Numbered from the stretch's first letter, positions 10,850 through 23,071 are shown. The stretch is DNA of 64,000 bases from Geodermatophilus ruber (GCF_900114385.1 NZ_FOSW01000012.1:104405-168404); one strand, 5' to 3'. The notes: generated by a model from the letters alone, not told the origin. Numbers and translations: made by a program.

Positions 10850-11833
10850 TCAGTCCTGGGGCTCCTCGAAGGTGATGACCGTCCAGCCGAGCAGCAGCCG
10901 GTCGCCGTCGGAGAGCGGGTGGGCGACGCCCGGCTCGAGCTGGGTCCACTCGGTGGCCTCGGGGCCGGCGACGTGGGTGCCGTTGAGCGAGCCCAGGTCG
11001 ACCAGCGCGATCTCGCGGCCGTCGCGCTGGATCGCCGCGTGGGCCGAGGAGAGCACGTTCTGCGTGTCGGCGATGGGGACCGCCCGGGCCGAACCGCTGG
11101 TGACCAGCTCGTGGCCGTCGGGCCGGCGGCCGAGCACGAGGTCCTCGTCGACGGTGATGACCAGCCCGTCATCGAAGCGCAGGATCGGCGCCGCGGGCGG
11201 CTCGGGCTTCCAGAAGGCGGTCGACTCGCCGCTGTCAGGCCCCTGGGCCGGGGCGGCGGTGGCGGCGAAGCCGTCGGAGGCGGCCCCGCCGAACCCGGCG
11301 TCGGAGCCGGCGGTGAACGACGACGCCGCGGCGCTCGCCTGCGGGGCGGCGACCGAGGAGGGGTGCGCGGCGGCAGCCAGCTGCAGCATCGCGCCGGAGC
11401 CGGGGACGGTGCCCTCGACCAGGTCGTAGGCGACGCCCGGGGGCATCGACGGCACCGGCTGGCCGGGACCGACGTAGAGGGTCTGCCCCAGCTGGAAGCC
11501 GCTGGCCAGCGTGCAGTGGTCGGCCGGGGACCCGGACACCGGGACGCCGTCGACCGCCGGCTGGCCCTTGCCGGACCACAGCGCCACCCCGGTGCCCGTG
11601 CCGCCCGCGGTGTCGACGAGGACCAGGGCGAAGGACGCCGAGCCGCCCCCGAGTGCGGTCACCTGGTGCGCGACCGCGGCCAGGACCCGCTCGGCGCCGG
11701 GCCCGGAGACACCCAGGCAGGCGTGGAGGGCGGCGACGAGCGCCGGCGCGCCCGGCGCGTCCACCCACAGCAGACCGCTCCCCCGTCGGGCGACGACGGA
11801 GTCTCCGGGCAGGACTTCACAGCGGTCGGGCAT
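10850..11833 (-). CDS. FHA-domain protein
   Basis: About 327 residues. The last roughly 95 form a forkhead-associated domain that would bind phosphothreonine: LGRRPDG, the S-S-A-H segment and S-L-N-G-T-H are present, with the usual Arg/Ser/Asn positions kept. The N-terminal 150 residues are a globular region I do not recognise, followed by an Ala/Ser-rich linker. The start is ambiguous: ATG 11833 is preferred, but an in-frame GTG at 11887 would add 18 residues. It sits between glgX and glgP, so a link from Ser/Thr kinase signalling to glucan metabolism (as GarA does for other carbon fluxes) is possible but speculative. Confidence 0.8.
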   Translation of the reverse strand: MPDRCEVLPGDSVVARRGSGLLWVDAPGAPALVAALHACLGVSGPGAERVLAAVAHQVTALGGGSASFALVLVDTAGGTGTGVALWSGKGQPAVDGVPVSGSPADHCTLASGFQLGQTLYVGPGQPVPSMPPGVAYDLVEGTVPGSGAMLQLAAAAHPSSVAAPQASAAASSFTAGSDAGFGGAASDGFAATAAPAQGPDSGESTAFWKPEPPAAPILRFDDGLVITVDEDLVLGRRPDGHELVTSGSARAVPIADTQNVLSSAHAAIQRDGREIALVDLGSLNGTHVAGPEATEWTQLEPGVAHPLSDGDRLLLGWTVITFEEPQD

Positions 11834-11951
11834 GGCTGCCAGCCTAATGACCTCAGCCGGGGTCGGCGGAGCCGCGACACCCGCCACGCCGAGGGTGACG
11901 GCACCGCCCGGTACCGGTGCGACCGGCGAGGCGGGTGTGGCCAGGCACGGG

Positions 11952-11967
11952 CCCCGCGGGCGCGGGG
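11952..11967 (-). terminator. Short hairpin after glgP
   Basis: A CCCCGC/GCGGGG stem with a 4-base loop lies directly beyond the glgP stop. It is short and has no T-tract, so confidence is low. Confidence 0.35.
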
Positions 11968-11968
11968 A

Positions 11969-14518
11969 TCAGGGGTGCGCGACCACGCCCAGCTCGGCCG
12001 GGTCGGCCAGGTGCGCGGAGTGCGGCAGGACCCGCACGGTGTAGCCGAACGCCCCGGTGCGCTCCAGCGGCAGCGTGGCGGTGAACCAGTGCCGGGTGCC
12101 GTCGGTCTGCTCGTGCTGCATCGGCACCGTGGTCACCTCGTGCAGGGCGTCGGTGTCGTCCACCCGGCCGTAGGCGGCCTGCACCTCGACGTCGGAGGGG
12201 GTGAGCCCGGGCAGCTCCACCTCGGCGCGCAGCGCGAGGGTCGAGCCGATCTCCGGGGTGTCGCCGGCGCCGGTCGCCTCCACGTGGGCCACCCGCACGT
12301 CGCCCCAGTGCTCGAGCAGGTGCGCCCGCCAGCCGGCCTCGGTGCGGGCCGCGCCGTACCCGCTCTGCGCCATCTCCCGGGCGGAGCCGGCCGCGGGGAC
12401 GTACAGCTGCCGCACGTAGTCGCGCAGCATCCGGGTGGCCAGCACCTTCGGGCCGGTCTCCCGCAGCGTGTGGCGCACCATCTCGACCCAGCGGGTGGGG
12501 ATGCCGTCGCGGTCGGTCTCGTAGAACCGCGGCACCACCTGGGTGCTGAGCAGGTCGTAGATCGCCCGGGCCTCCACCTCGTCACGCCGGTCGGGGTCGG
12601 CGATGCCGTCGGCGGTGGGGATCGCCCAGCCGTTCTGGCCGTCGTACCACTCGTCCCACCAGCCGTCGCGGATGGAGAGGTTCAACCCGCCGTTGAGCGC
12701 CGACTTCATGCCCGAGGTGCCGGAGGCCTCCAGCGGCCGCAGCGGATTGTTCAGCCAGACGTCGCACCCGGACATCAGGTAGCTGGCCATGCCGATGTCG
12801 TAGCCGGGCAGGAAGGTGATCCGGTGCCGGATCTCCGGGTCGTCGGCGAAGCGCACCATCTCCTGGATGAGCTGCTTGCCGGTGTCGTCGGCGGGGTGGC
12901 TCTTGCCGGCGATGATGATCTGGATGGGCCGCTGGGGGTCCAGCAGGAGCGCCTTGAGCCGCTCCGGGTCGCGCAGCATCAGGGTCAGCCGCTTGTAGGA
13001 GGGCACCCGGCGGGCGAACCCGATGGTCAGCACGTCGGGGTCGAACGCGGTGTCGGTCCAGCCGACCTCGGCCTCGCCGGCCCCGCGGGCCAGCAGGGTC
13101 TCCCGCAGCCGTCGGCGGACCTCCTCGATCAGCCGGGCGCGCAGCCTGCGGCGGGTGCTCCACAGGTCGGCGGCGGGAATCTTGTCCACGCCGTCGAAGT
13201 GCTCCGGGCCGTCGATGACCAGCGGGTCCCCCTCGCTGGAGGTCTGCGCGCCCAGCTCGATCATCTCGCGGGCGGTCCAGGTGGGCGCGTGCACGCCGTT
13301 GGTGATGTACCCGATCGGCACGTCGTCCGGGTCGAACCCGGGCCACAGGTCCTGGAACATGTACCGGCTGACGATGCCGTGCAGCCGGCTGACGCCGTTG
13401 GCGCGCTGGGCCAGCCGCAGGCCCATGTGCGCCATGTTGAACTTCGACGGGTCCTGCTCGGCGCCCAGCGCGATGAGCTGGTCCAGGGGGACGCCGAAAC
13501 CGGCGAAGTAGCGCTCGATGAGCGCCCGCGGGAACCGGTCGATGCCGGCCGGCACCGGGGTGTGGGTGGTGAACACCGTGCCGGCGCGCACCGCCTGCAG
13601 CGCCTCGGCGAAGGACAGCCCGTGGGACTCGGTGAGCTCGCGGATCCGCTCGACGCCCTGGAAGCCGGCGTGCCCCTCGTTCGCGTGGAAGACCTCCGGC
13701 TGCGGGGTGCCGGTCGAGGAGCAGTAGGCGCGCAGCGCCCGGACGCCGCCGATGCCCAGCAGCATCTCCTGGCGCAGCCGGTGGTCCTCGTCGCCGCCGT
13801 AGAGCCGGTCGGTGACGCTGCGCTCGGCCGGCGCGTTCTCCTCGATGTCGCTGTCGAGCAGCAGGAGGCACACCCGGCCGACCTGCGCGCGCCACACGTG
13901 CGCGTGCAGGGTGCGGCCCTCGGGCAGCGGCACGGTGATGACCACGGCCGACCCGTCGGGCTGGCGCAGCAGCTTCACCGGCAGCCCGTGCGGGTCCAGC
14001 GACGGGTAGTGCTCGAGCTGCCAGCCGTCCGGGGAGAGGCTCTGCTCGAAATAACCGGCCCGGTAGAGCAGGCCGACACCGATCAGCGGGACGCCGAGGT
14101 CGGACGCTGCCTTCAGGTGGTCGCCGGCCAGGATGCCGAGACCGCCGGAGTACTGGGGCAGCACCTCGGTGATGCCGAACTCGGCGGAGAAGTAGGCGAT
14201 CGTCGCCGGCGCCTCGGCGCCCAGCGACTGGTACCAGTGCGGCGCGGTCAGGTACTCCTGCAGGTCGTCGACGACGTCCTGCATCCGGCGCAGGAAGCGC
14301 CGGTCCTTGGCCAGGGCGGCCAGCCGCTCGGCCGACACCTCCCCGAGCACCTTGACCGGGTCACCACCGCACTTCCGCCACAGCTCGGGGTCGAGGGCCT
14401 CGAAGAGGTCCCGCGTCTCCGGGTGCCAGGACCAGCGGAGGTTCATCACCAGCTGGGACAGCGGCCTCAGCTCCTCGGGGAGCGACGCCCGGACGGTGAA
14501 CCGGCGGAGTGCACGCAC
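11969..14518 (-). CDS. glgP: Alpha-glucan (glycogen) phosphorylase
   Basis: This 849-residue GT35 phosphorylase releases glucose-1-phosphate from alpha-1,4-glucan chain ends using pyridoxal phosphate. It has the actinobacterial layout, with an N-terminal DUF3417-type region ([20 protein letters not shown]) before the phosphorylase core. Recognisable segments include [15 protein letters not shown] and the cofactor-lysine region [12 protein letters not shown], near residue 600. The length matches relatives of about 850-860 residues. It is divergently transcribed from the glgE operon, with 131 bases between the two start codons that must hold both promoters. Confidence 0.95.
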   Translation of the reverse strand: MRALRRFTVRASLPEELRPLSQLVMNLRWSWHPETRDLFEALDPELWRKCGGDPVKVLGEVSAERLAALAKDRRFLRRMQDVVDDLQEYLTAPHWYQSLGAEAPATIAYFSAEFGITEVLPQYSGGLGILAGDHLKAASDLGVPLIGVGLLYRAGYFEQSLSPDGWQLEHYPSLDPHGLPVKLLRQPDGSAVVITVPLPEGRTLHAHVWRAQVGRVCLLLLDSDIEENAPAERSVTDRLYGGDEDHRLRQEMLLGIGGVRALRAYCSSTGTPQPEVFHANEGHAGFQGVERIRELTESHGLSFAEALQAVRAGTVFTTHTPVPAGIDRFPRALIERYFAGFGVPLDQLIALGAEQDPSKFNMAHMGLRLAQRANGVSRLHGIVSRYMFQDLWPGFDPDDVPIGYITNGVHAPTWTAREMIELGAQTSSEGDPLVIDGPEHFDGVDKIPAADLWSTRRRLRARLIEEVRRRLRETLLARGAGEAEVGWTDTAFDPDVLTIGFARRVPSYKRLTLMLRDPERLKALLLDPQRPIQIIIAGKSHPADDTGKQLIQEMVRFADDPEIRHRITFLPGYDIGMASYLMSGCDVWLNNPLRPLEASGTSGMKSALNGGLNLSIRDGWWDEWYDGQNGWAIPTADGIADPDRRDEVEARAIYDLLSTQVVPRFYETDRDGIPTRWVEMVRHTLRETGPKVLATRMLRDYVRQLYVPAAGSAREMAQSGYGAARTEAGWRAHLLEHWGDVRVAHVEATGAGDTPEIGSTLALRAEVELPGLTPSDVEVQAAYGRVDDTDALHEVTTVPMQHEQTDGTRHWFTATLPLERTGAFGYTVRVLPHSAHLADPAELGVVAHP

Positions 14519-14649
14519 CGCTCGAGACTAACCAGCCGCGGTGCTCCCCACAGGGCGTCGCCGGCGCGCTGCTCGCCGCGCCCCCGCCCCGTCACGGGAA
14601 CTCCCTCGCCGACGTGCCCGGATGCCGTGACCTCGATAGCGTGGCCGGG

Positions 14650-16680
14650 ATGACTGGCCGCGCTGACCTCCGTCTCGGCATCACCGATGTCGCCCCCGTC
14701 GTGTCGTGCGGGTCGTTCTCGGCCCGCGCCGTGGTCGGCGAGCACGTGCCGATCACCGCCACCGTCTTCCGCGAGGGCCATGACGCCGTCGCCGCGAACG
14801 TGGTCTGGACCCCGCCCGGCGGCGGGGGTGCGGCCGCGCTGAACCGGATGACCCGCTTCGGTGACCAGCCCGACCGCTGGCTGACCACGGTCGTCCCGGA
14901 CCGGGAGGGCATGTGGACCTTCCGGATCGAGGCGTGGAGCGACCCGCTGGCCACCTGGCGGCACGCCGTCGAGGTGAAGATCGAGGCCGGCCAGGGCCCC
15001 GAGGACCTCGCCAACGACCTCGAGGAGGGCGCCCGGCTGCTCGACCGGGTCGCCGCCGAGGCCGACGACGAGTGGCGCGGGCGGGTCGCCGACGCGGCCG
15101 CCGCGCTGCGCGACGAGTCCCAGGAGCTGACCGTCCGGGTCGCCCCGGCGCTGGCCACCGGGCTGCAGCGGTACCTGCACGAGCACCCGGTGCGCGAGCT
15201 GATCACCGCCACCCCCGACCACGAGGTGTGGGTCGACCGCCCGCGGGCGCTGTTCGGCTCCTGGTACGAGTTCTTCCCTCGCTCGGAGGGGCCCGTCGTC
15301 GCCGGGCAGCCGGTGCACGGCACCTTCGTCACCGCCGCCGACCGGCTGCCGGCGATCGCGGACATGGGCTTCGACGTGGTCTACCTGCCGCCGATCCACC
15401 CGATCGGCAAGGTCAACCGCAAGGGCCCGAACACCGTGCAGTTCCCGGGCGGCAACCCCAACGAGCTGGGGGCCGACGACGTCGGCTCGCCCTGGGCGAT
15501 CGGCAGCGACGAGGGCGGGCACGACGCCGTCCACCCGCAGCTGGGCACCCTCCAGGACTTCCAGGACTTCGTCTGGCGCGCGGGCGAGCTCGGCCTCGAG
15601 GTCGCCCTCGACCTGGCGCTGCAGGCCGCGCCGGACCACCCGTGGGTCAAGGAGCACCCCGAGTGGTTCACCGCCAAGCCCGACGGCACGATCGCCTACG
15701 CGGAGAACCCGCCGAAGAAGTACCAGGACATCTACCCGGTCAACTTCGACAACGACCCCGAGGGCATCTACGCCGAGGTGCTGCGGGTGGTGCGGCACTG
15801 GATGAACGCCGGGGTGCGGATCTTCCGCGTCGACAACCCGCACACCAAGCCGCTGAACTTCTGGCACTGGCTGATCTGGGAGGTCAAGAAGACCGACCCC
15901 GACGTGCTCTTCCTGGCCGAGGCGTTCACCCGGCCGGCGATGATGCACCAGCTGGCCAAGCTGGGCTTCACGCAGTCCTACACGTACTTCACCTGGCGCA
16001 CCGAGCGCACCGAGCTCGAGGTCTACGGCCGCGAGCTGGCCGCCAACAGCCACTACATGCGGCCCAACTTCTTCGTGAACACCCCGGACATCCTGCACGA
16101 GTCGCTGCAGTACGGCGGCCCGCCGATGTTCAAGATCCGCGCCGTGCTGGCGTCGATGATGAGCCCTACGTGGGGCGTGTACTCCGGTTACGAGCTGTTC
16201 GAGCACGTCGCCGTGCGGCCGGGCAGCGAGGAGTACCTCGACAGCGAGAAGTACCAGCTGCGCCCGCGCGACTGGGCGGGCGCCGAGGCCTCCGGGCGCA
16301 GCCTGGCGCCCTACCTGCGCCGGCTCAACGAGATCCGCCGCGCCCACCCGGCCCTGCAGCAGCTGCGCACGCTGCGGTTCCACCACGTCGACAACCCGAA
16401 CCTGATCTGCTTCACGAAGACCGACCCGGGGTCGGCCGACGCCGTCCTCGTGGTGGTCAGCCTGGACAGCCGGCACGCCCAGATCGGGACGACCGCGCTG
16501 GACCTGCCCACGCTCGGCCTGGACTGGCACGAACGGTTTACCGTCGTCGATGAGCTGACCGGAGCCAGGTACGACTGGGGCCAGTTCAACTACGTCGAGC
16601 TCGATCCCTACCGGGAGCCGGCGCACATCTTCTCGATCACCTTCCACCGGCCGGTGCAGCCGCCACCGCCGGTCGACTGA
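14650..16680 (+). CDS. glgE: Maltose-1-phosphate maltosyltransferase
   Basis: This 676-residue GH13_3 enzyme adds maltosyl units from alpha-maltose-1-phosphate to a growing alpha-1,4-glucan. The catalytic nucleophile is D395 in R-I-F-R-V-D-N-P-H and the general acid is E424 in F-L-A-E-A-F. These are one residue off the Streptomyces GlgE numbering. The motif [11 protein letters not shown] is also characteristic. The start at ATG 14650 ([14 protein letters not shown]) matches where the family begins. An in-frame ATG at 14509 would overlap glgP and add 47 unrelated residues. It is first of the glgE-treS-mak-glgB operon. Confidence 0.96.
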   Translation: MTGRADLRLGITDVAPVVSCGSFSARAVVGEHVPITATVFREGHDAVAANVVWTPPGGGGAAALNRMTRFGDQPDRWLTTVVPDREGMWTFRIEAWSDPLATWRHAVEVKIEAGQGPEDLANDLEEGARLLDRVAAEADDEWRGRVADAAAALRDESQELTVRVAPALATGLQRYLHEHPVRELITATPDHEVWVDRPRALFGSWYEFFPRSEGPVVAGQPVHGTFVTAADRLPAIADMGFDVVYLPPIHPIGKVNRKGPNTVQFPGGNPNELGADDVGSPWAIGSDEGGHDAVHPQLGTLQDFQDFVWRAGELGLEVALDLALQAAPDHPWVKEHPEWFTAKPDGTIAYAENPPKKYQDIYPVNFDNDPEGIYAEVLRVVRHWMNAGVRIFRVDNPHTKPLNFWHWLIWEVKKTDPDVLFLAEAFTRPAMMHQLAKLGFTQSYTYFTWRTERTELEVYGRELAANSHYMRPNFFVNTPDILHESLQYGGPPMFKIRAVLASMMSPTWGVYSGYELFEHVAVRPGSEEYLDSEKYQLRPRDWAGAEASGRSLAPYLRRLNEIRRAHPALQQLRTLRFHHVDNPNLICFTKTDPGSADAVLVVVSLDSRHAQIGTTALDLPTLGLDWHERFTVVDELTGARYDWGQFNYVELDPYREPAHIFSITFHRPVQPPPPVD

Positions 16681-16787
16681 GAAAGGACCCGCGTGCCCCC
16701 CACCGTTCGCACGCTCGCGACGGGCCCCTGCACGCGGGCCACCAACCCCACCCCGCTCCCCTGCAGAACCGAGGGCGATCCCCCGCG

Positions 16788-18662
16788 ATGACCGTTCCCC
16801 TCCCCGGCCTTCCCGCCGGAGACTCCGAGCCGACCCCGAGGTCCGCGCTGCCCGCTCCGGGCACCGACCCGGAGTGGTACAAGCGCGCCGTCTTCTACGA
16901 GGTCCTCGTGCGCGGCTTCGCCGACAGCAACGCCGACGGCGTCGGCGATCTCCGCGGCATGATCGACAAGCTCGACTACCTGCAGTGGCTGGGCGTCGAC
17001 TGCCTGTGGCTGCCGCCGTTCTTCGCCTCCCCGCTGCGCGACGGCGGCTACGACGTCAGCGACTACACCGCCGTGCTGCCGGAGTTCGGCGACATCGAGG
17101 ACTTCAAGGACTTCCTGAACGCCGCCCACGCGCGTGGCATGCGCGTCATCATCGACTTCGTCATGAACCACACCTCGGACCAGCACCCCTGGTTCCAGGC
17201 CAGCCGCAGCGACCCCGAGGGCCCCTACGGCGACTTCTACGTGTGGGCCGACGACGACACCGGCTACCCCGACGCCCGGATCATCTTCGTCGACACCGAG
17301 AGCTCGAACTGGACCTTCGACCCGGTCCGCAAGCAGTACTTCTGGCACCGCTTCTTCTCGCACCAGCCCGATCTCAACTTCGAGAACCCGCGGGTGCAGG
17401 AGGCGATCATCGAGGCCCTGCGGTTCTGGCTCGACCTCGGCATCGACGGCTTCCGGCTCGACGCCGTCCCCTACCTGTTCGAGGAGGAAGGGACCAACTG
17501 CGAGAACCTGCCGCGGACCCACGAGTTCCTCAAGCAGGTCCGCAAGGTCGTCGAGGCCGACTATCCCGACCGGGTGCTGCTGTGCGAGGCCAACCAGTGG
17601 CCGGCCGACGTCGTCGAATACTTCGGCGAGAACGGCGACGAGTGCCAGATGGCCTTCCACTTCCCGGTGATGCCACGCCTGTTCATGGGCGTGCGCCGGG
17701 AGCAGCGCTTCCCGATCTCGGAGATCATGGCCCAGACGCCGGACATCCCGGACAACTGCCAGTGGGGCATCTTCCTGCGCAACCACGACGAGCTGACCCT
17801 CGAGATGGTCACCGACGAGGAGCGCGACTACATGTGGGCGGAGTACGCCAAGGACCCGCGGATGAAGGCCAACATCGGCATCCGCCGCCGGCTGGCACCG
17901 CTGCTGGACAACGACATGGACACCCTGGAGCTGTTCAACGCGCTGCTGCTGTCGCTGCCGGGCTCGCCGGTCCTCTACTACGGCGACGAGATCGCCATGG
18001 GTGACAACATCTGGCTCGGTGACCGCGACGGCGTCCGCACCCCCATGCAGTGGACGCCGGACCGCAACGGCGGCTTCTCCACGGCCGACCCCCAGCGGAT
18101 GTACCTGCCGCTGAACCAGGACCCGGTCTACGGCTACCAGACCACCAACGTCGAGGCGCAGCTGCGCAACACCAACTCGATGCTGCACTGGATCCGGCAG
18201 CTGATCCACGTGCGCAAGGAGCACCCCACCTTCGGACTGGGCAGCTACGAGGAGATCGGCTCGCGCAACCCGACGGTGCTCTCCTTCGTCCGCCGGTTCG
18301 GCGACGACATCGTGCTGTGCGTGAACAACCTGTCCCGCTTCCCGCAGCCGGTGGAGCTCGACCTGCGCCAGTTCGAGGGCTACACCCCCATCGAGCTCAC
18401 CGGCCGGGTCGAGTTCCCGCAGATCGGCGTCCTGCCCTACATGCTCACCCTCGCCGGTCACGGCTTCTACTGGTTCGAGCTGTCCAAGCCGTCCGAGCCG
18501 GTGGCCGAGGAGCCCGAGGAGGAGTGGGAGGCCGCCACCCCCAGCGCGGTCGCGGAGTCGCTGCTGGCCGCGGGCGTGGTCAGCTCGGCGGAGGAGATCC
18601 CCGGCGACAGCGACACCCGGACCGGCGACGACGTCCCACCCAGCAACGGAGGACCCCGATGA
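16788..18662 (+). CDS. treS: Trehalose synthase (maltose/trehalose isomerase)
   Basis: This 624-residue GH13_16 enzyme interconverts trehalose and maltose, feeding the maltokinase. The triad is D225 ([10 protein letters not shown]), E267 (LLCEANQWP) and D334 (FLRNHDE). An acidic C-terminal tail of about 45 residues ([11 protein letters not shown] and on) extends past the beta-sandwich domain. The 107-base gap from glgE contains no gene. The stop overlaps the maltokinase start by ATGA, in keeping with the TreS-maltokinase complex known in actinobacteria. Confidence 0.96.
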   Translation: MTVPLPGLPAGDSEPTPRSALPAPGTDPEWYKRAVFYEVLVRGFADSNADGVGDLRGMIDKLDYLQWLGVDCLWLPPFFASPLRDGGYDVSDYTAVLPEFGDIEDFKDFLNAAHARGMRVIIDFVMNHTSDQHPWFQASRSDPEGPYGDFYVWADDDTGYPDARIIFVDTESSNWTFDPVRKQYFWHRFFSHQPDLNFENPRVQEAIIEALRFWLDLGIDGFRLDAVPYLFEEEGTNCENLPRTHEFLKQVRKVVEADYPDRVLLCEANQWPADVVEYFGENGDECQMAFHFPVMPRLFMGVRREQRFPISEIMAQTPDIPDNCQWGIFLRNHDELTLEMVTDEERDYMWAEYAKDPRMKANIGIRRRLAPLLDNDMDTLELFNALLLSLPGSPVLYYGDEIAMGDNIWLGDRDGVRTPMQWTPDRNGGFSTADPQRMYLPLNQDPVYGYQTTNVEAQLRNTNSMLHWIRQLIHVRKEHPTFGLGSYEEIGSRNPTVLSFVRRFGDDIVLCVNNLSRFPQPVELDLRQFEGYTPIELTGRVEFPQIGVLPYMLTLAGHGFYWFELSKPSEPVAEEPEEEWEAATPSAVAESLLAAGVVSSAEEIPGDSDTRTGDDVPPSNGGPR

Positions 18663-20032
18663 GCGCTGCCCTCACCGACCTGCTCCGCGAGTGGATGCCG
18701 CACCAGCGCTGGTTCGGCGGCAAGGGGCGGGAGTGGGCCGACGTCACCGAGGAGGGCTTCCTGCTCGACCAGGCCCACCCGGTGCTCTCGGTGCACCGGG
18801 TCCGCGTCACCTACTCCGACGGCGCGAGCGAGACCTACCTGGTGCCACTGTCGTGGCGCGACCACCCCGCCGAGGAGCTCAGCTCGGCGTTCATCGGGCC
18901 GGTGCAGTCGGCGGACCGGGAGACCTACGCCTACGACGCCATGCGGGACCGCGACGCCACCTGTCCGTGGCTGATCCACCTGGTCAACGCCTCCACGATC
19001 GGGCCGATGCACTTCCACCCGGCCGGGGTGACCTACATCCCCGAGGGGCTGCCCGGCGACATCCTCTCCACCGAACAGAGCAACACCTCGCTGGTCTACG
19101 GCCAGGAGGCGATCTTCAAGCTGTTCCGCCGGCTGGAGCCGGGGCTCAACCCGGACGTGGAGATCCACGACGCGCTGCGCAAGACGGAGAACCCGCACAT
19201 CGCGCCGCTGCTCGGCCACATCGAGATCGACGACCCCGACCCGTCGGTGGAGCCGGCCACCGTCGCGATGCTGCAGACCTTCGTGCCCAACGCCAGCGAC
19301 GGGTGGCGGCTGGCCACGGCCAGCGTCCGGGACCTCTACGCGGAGGGCGACCTGCACGCCGACGAGGTGGGCGGGGACTTCGCCGCCGACAGCGAGCGGC
19401 TGGGCGCCGCGACCGCCTCGGTGCACGCCGACATGGCCAAGGTGCTGCCCACCGAGCCGGCCGACCCGGCCTGGTTCGCCGCCCTCGCCGCGCAGATGGC
19501 CGCCCGGCTGGAGGCGGCGATCGGCGTCGTCGGCCAGCTCGCCGAGTACGCCGAGGGGCTGCGCGCGATCTACGCGGCGGTGGCGGACAGCGCCGAGGAC
19601 GTCATCCGCCAGCGGGTGCACGGCGACCTCCATCTCGGGCAGGTGCTGCGCACCGCCACCGGGTGGATCGTCCTGGACTTCGAGGGCGAGCCGGCCCGCC
19701 CGCTGGCCGCCCGCCGCGAGCTCGACAGCCCGATGCGGGACGTCGCCGGCATGCTGCGCAGCTTCGACTACGCCGCACGTCACATGCTCGTCGAGCAGCC
19801 CGAGGACCCCCAGCGTGCATACCGCGCCCAGGAGTGGGCAGAGCGCAACCGCACCGCCTTCTGCGCCGGGTACTCGGCAGCGAGCGGCACGGAGGCGTGC
19901 GGGGACTCACCCCTGCTGCGGGCATTCGAGGCCGACAAGGCGGTCTACGAGTGCGTGTACGAGGCACGCAACCGCCCGCACTGGCTGATCATCCCGCTGC
20001 AGTCGCTCGCCCGGCTCACCGCCGTGGGATGA
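18659..20032 (+). CDS. mak: Maltokinase
   Basis: This 457-residue aminoglycoside-phosphotransferase-fold kinase makes maltose-1-phosphate from maltose and ATP, the donor for GlgE. The N-terminal cap ([15 protein letters not shown]) is typical of maltokinases. Catalytic Asp is D323 in V-H-G-D-L-H-L-G-Q, and the metal-binding DFE is at 340-342. Translation starts at ATG 18659 overlapping the treS stop, and the TGA at 20030-20032 overlaps the glgB ATG, so three genes are joined by four-base overlaps. It is also called pep2 in the literature. Confidence 0.95.
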   Translation: MSAALTDLLREWMPHQRWFGGKGREWADVTEEGFLLDQAHPVLSVHRVRVTYSDGASETYLVPLSWRDHPAEELSSAFIGPVQSADRETYAYDAMRDRDATCPWLIHLVNASTIGPMHFHPAGVTYIPEGLPGDILSTEQSNTSLVYGQEAIFKLFRRLEPGLNPDVEIHDALRKTENPHIAPLLGHIEIDDPDPSVEPATVAMLQTFVPNASDGWRLATASVRDLYAEGDLHADEVGGDFAADSERLGAATASVHADMAKVLPTEPADPAWFAALAAQMAARLEAAIGVVGQLAEYAEGLRAIYAAVADSAEDVIRQRVHGDLHLGQVLRTATGWIVLDFEGEPARPLAARRELDSPMRDVAGMLRSFDYAARHMLVEQPEDPQRAYRAQEWAERNRTAFCAGYSAASGTEACGDSPLLRAFEADKAVYECVYEARNRPHWLIIPLQSLARLTAVG

Positions 20033-22881
20033 CGCGCGGGCCCCTGACCACGGAACGACCGGCACCGGAGAGGACGGCGACGGGGATGACATCCACCGAC
20101 GGAGTGACCGGCGAGCCCGAGCGCAGCACGGACTCACCCCTGACCGGCGGGCGCCCGCCGGCCACCGGGGACGAACTGCAGGCCGCCGTCGAGGAGCAGA
20201 CCGCGCAGGCGGAGGCGGCGGAGAACGACCCGATCGTGAACGCCGCCCCGGCCCGCAAGCGGGCCGCCGCCAAGAAGGCGCCGGCCAAGAAGACGACCGC
20301 CAGGAAGAGGACGGCGGAGCAGACGACGGCTGTGAAGGCGACGGCCGGGCAGGCGACGGCCGAGAAGACGACGGCCGAGAAGACGACGGCGGCGAAGAAG
20401 GCGCCCGCGGCCCGGAAGACGGCGGCGAAGAAGACCGCCGCGGAGACCGGGAGCCCCGCGGCGACGACCGTCCCGGCCAGGCGGGCGCCGCGCAAGAAGG
20501 CGGCCCAGGCCGATGTCGCCCAGGCCGATGTCATGGCCGAGCAGGGCGGCACGGCGCAGCCGGAGCGGCCGGGCCCCGACCCGGTCGAGCCGGGCACCCC
20601 GCAGGTGCCGACGGACCTCGACGGGCAGCCGCCGGCGGAGGAGGGCGCCGCCCAGCACATGACGCCGGCCGAGGTCTCCGAGGAGCAGCTGCGCGCCGTC
20701 GTCGAGGGGTGGTCCTACGCCCCGCACAGCGTGCTCGGCGCGCACCCCGCCACCCAGGGCTGGGTGGTGCGCGCGCTGCGGCCGGACGCGGTCGCGGTCA
20801 CCGTCGTCGGCGAGGACGGCTCCCGCTACGAAGCCCGGCAGGTGCACGCCGGCGGCATCTTCGAGGCCCGGCTGCCCGAGCAGCCCGGTGACTACCGGCT
20901 CGAGGTCGCCTACGCCGACGCCCAGGGTGGCACCACGACCTTCGTCGTCGACGACCCCTACCGCTGGCTGCCCACCGTCGGCGAGCTCGACCAGCACCTG
21001 ATCCGCGAGGGGCGGCACGAGCGGCTGTGGGAGGTGCTCGGCGCGCACGTCCGGCGCTACGAGACACCCCGCGGCACGGTGCAGGGCGTCTCCTTCGCCG
21101 TCTGGGCCCCCAACGCCCAGGGCGTCAAGGTGACCGGCGACTTCGACTACTGGGAGGCCCGCGCCTACCCGATGCGCTCGCTGGGCTCCTCCGGGGTGTG
21201 GGAGATCTTCATCCCGGGCGTGCAGACCGGCACCCGCTACCGCTACCACGTCCTCGGGCGCGACGGCGTGTGGCGGGAGAAGTCCGACCCGCTGGCCTTC
21301 GCCACCGAGGTGCCCCCGCTGTCCGCCTCGGTCGTCACCGAGTCCCGCTACGAATGGGCGGACGACGAGTGGTTGACCGCCCGGGCCGACGACCGCTGGC
21401 ACGAGCGGCCGATGAGCATCTACGAGGTGCACGCCGGTTCCTGGCGGCAGGGCCTGTCCTACCGGGAGATGGCCGACGAGCTGGTCGACTACGTGGTCTC
21501 CGCCGGCTTCACGCACATCGAGTTCATGCCCCTCGCCGAGCACCCCTTCGGCGGGTCGTGGGGCTACCAGGTCACCTCCTACTACGCCCCGACCGCGCGG
21601 TTCGGCAGCCCCGACGACCTCCGCTACCTGATCGACCGCGCCCATCAGGCCGGCATCGGCATCATCGTCGACTGGGTCCCGGCCCACTTCCCCAAGGACG
21701 ACTGGGCGCTGGCCCGGTTCGACGGCACGCCGTTGTACGAGCACCCCGACCCGCGGCGCGGCGAGCAGCAGGACTGGGGCACCTACGTGTTCGACTTCGG
21801 TCGCGCCGAGGTCCGCAACTTCCTGGTCGCCAACGCCCTGTACTGGGCCAAGGAGTTCCACATCGACGGCCTCCGCGTCGACGCGGTCGCCTCGATGCTC
21901 TACCTGGACTACTCGCGCACCGAGTGGGTGCCCAACGTGCACGGCGGGCGGGAGAACCTGGAGGCCGTGTCGTTCCTGCAGGAGATGAACGCGACGGTCT
22001 ACCGCGAGGTGCCCGGCGTCGTGACCATCGCCGAGGAGTCCACCGCCTGGCCCGGTGTCACCCGGCCCACCCACCTCGGGGGCCTGGGCTTCGGGTTCAA
22101 GTGGAACATGGGCTGGATGCACGACTCGCTGGCCTACGTGTCCAAGCAGCCGGTGCACCGCAGCTACCACCACGGCCAGCTGACCTTCTCGATGATGTAC
22201 GCCTACTCCGAGAACTACGTGCTGCCGATCAGCCACGACGAGGTCGTCTACGGCAAGGGCTCACTGCTGCGGAAGATGCCCGGGGACCGCTGGCAGCAGC
22301 TGGCCAACCTGCGCGCCTACCTGGCCTACATGTGGGCCCACCCCGGCAAGCAGCTGCTGTTCATGGGCTCGGAGTTCGCCCAGGACGCCGAGTGGGCCGA
22401 GAGCCGCTCGCTGGACTGGTGGCACCTGGAGGACCCCGCCCACCGCGGGGTGCTGCAACTGGTCACCGACCTCAACGCCCGCTACAAGGAGCTGCCCGCC
22501 CTCTGGTCGCTGGACGTCGACCCGGCCGGATTCGAGTGGATCGACGCCAATGACGCCTCCGGCAACGTGCTGTCGTTCCTGCGCTACGGGGTGCCCGCCC
22601 CGGCCGCGACGGAGGACGGCGCGGCCGAGGCGCCCACCGGTCCGGCGCTGGCCTGCGTGGTGAACTTCTCCAGCGTCCCGCGGCACGACTACCGGATCGG
22701 CCTGCCCCGGCCGGGCGTCTGGCGCGAGGTGCTCAACACCGACGCCGAGGGCTACGGCGGCTCCGGGGTGGGCAACCTGGGCGGCATCGAGGCCGTCGAG
22801 GAACCGTGGCACGGGCAGCCGTACTCGGCGTCCCTGTCCTGCCCCCCGCTCGGCACCGTCTGGTTCCTGCACGAGGGCTGA
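20029..22881 (+). CDS. glgB: 1,4-alpha-glucan branching enzyme with Lys/Ala-rich N-terminal extension
   Basis: GlgB creates alpha-1,6 branches. Residues from about 212 on are a normal GlgB of about 740 residues: N-domain, CBM48, and a GH13 barrel with D618 (GLRVDAV), E669 (VTIAEES) and D737 (PISHDEV). Ahead of this lie about 210 extra residues. Residues 75-160 are Lys/Ala/Thr-rich runs ([16 protein letters not shown] style) like histone H1 or HupB tails, then an acidic Pro-rich linker. ATG 20029 forms an ATGA overlap with mak and the frame stays open. The internal ATG at 20659 would give a standard enzyme but lacks a well-placed ribosome-binding site and would leave a 630-base gap. The extended form is therefore preferred. 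Confidence 0.9.
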   Translation: MTRGPLTTERPAPERTATGMTSTDGVTGEPERSTDSPLTGGRPPATGDELQAAVEEQTAQAEAAENDPIVNAAPARKRAAAKKAPAKKTTARKRTAEQTTAVKATAGQATAEKTTAEKTTAAKKAPAARKTAAKKTAAETGSPAATTVPARRAPRKKAAQADVAQADVMAEQGGTAQPERPGPDPVEPGTPQVPTDLDGQPPAEEGAAQHMTPAEVSEEQLRAVVEGWSYAPHSVLGAHPATQGWVVRALRPDAVAVTVVGEDGSRYEARQVHAGGIFEARLPEQPGDYRLEVAYADAQGGTTTFVVDDPYRWLPTVGELDQHLIREGRHERLWEVLGAHVRRYETPRGTVQGVSFAVWAPNAQGVKVTGDFDYWEARAYPMRSLGSSGVWEIFIPGVQTGTRYRYHVLGRDGVWREKSDPLAFATEVPPLSASVVTESRYEWADDEWLTARADDRWHERPMSIYEVHAGSWRQGLSYREMADELVDYVVSAGFTHIEFMPLAEHPFGGSWGYQVTSYYAPTARFGSPDDLRYLIDRAHQAGIGIIVDWVPAHFPKDDWALARFDGTPLYEHPDPRRGEQQDWGTYVFDFGRAEVRNFLVANALYWAKEFHIDGLRVDAVASMLYLDYSRTEWVPNVHGGRENLEAVSFLQEMNATVYREVPGVVTIAEESTAWPGVTRPTHLGGLGFGFKWNMGWMHDSLAYVSKQPVHRSYHHGQLTFSMMYAYSENYVLPISHDEVVYGKGSLLRKMPGDRWQQLANLRAYLAYMWAHPGKQLLFMGSEFAQDAEWAESRSLDWWHLEDPAHRGVLQLVTDLNARYKELPALWSLDVDPAGFEWIDANDASGNVLSFLRYGVPAPAATEDGAAEAPTGPALACVVNFSSVPRHDYRIGLPRPGVWREVLNTDAEGYGGSGVGNLGGIEAVEEPWHGQPYSASLSCPPLGTVWFLHEG

Positions 22882-22887
22882 CCCCCG

Positions 22888-22917
22888 CGCGGCCGGGCGC
22901 ACCGTCGCCCGGCCGCG
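22888..22917 (+). terminator. Terminator of the glgE-treS-mak-glgB operon
   Basis: A perfect 12-bp GC stem (22888-22899 with 22906-22917) with loop CACCGT begins 7 bases after the glgB stop. Confidence 0.75.
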
Positions 22918-23071
22918 GCCCCGCTGCCCCGCGGCCGCGCACGCAGCGCGACCGGGCCTCGATCCGGTACCGATGCGCCACCGGGATCCCTCAGCACGGC
23001 TGCGACCAGGCATCATGTCCCGGCGCCGCCGTCGGTCCGCGGCATCCGCCCAGACGAGGGAACGGGGCTCC

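Noticed and set aside
10820..14653. A 1277-codon open frame on the + strand opposite the FHA gene and glgP
   Set aside because: It is rich in Gly, Arg, His, Gln and Val in the monotonous way of antisense shadows of GC-rich genes. The opposite strand encodes clear FHA and glycogen phosphorylase proteins.
16688..16738. An 8-bp inverted repeat with a 35-base loop between glgE and treS
   Set aside because: The stem is short and the loop long for a GC-rich genome; it is likely chance.
18691..20028. Extension of the glgB frame upstream through the maltokinase gene
   Set aside because: Its composition is shadow-like and mak occupies the region; only the part from ATG 20029 on is a credible GlgB N-terminus.
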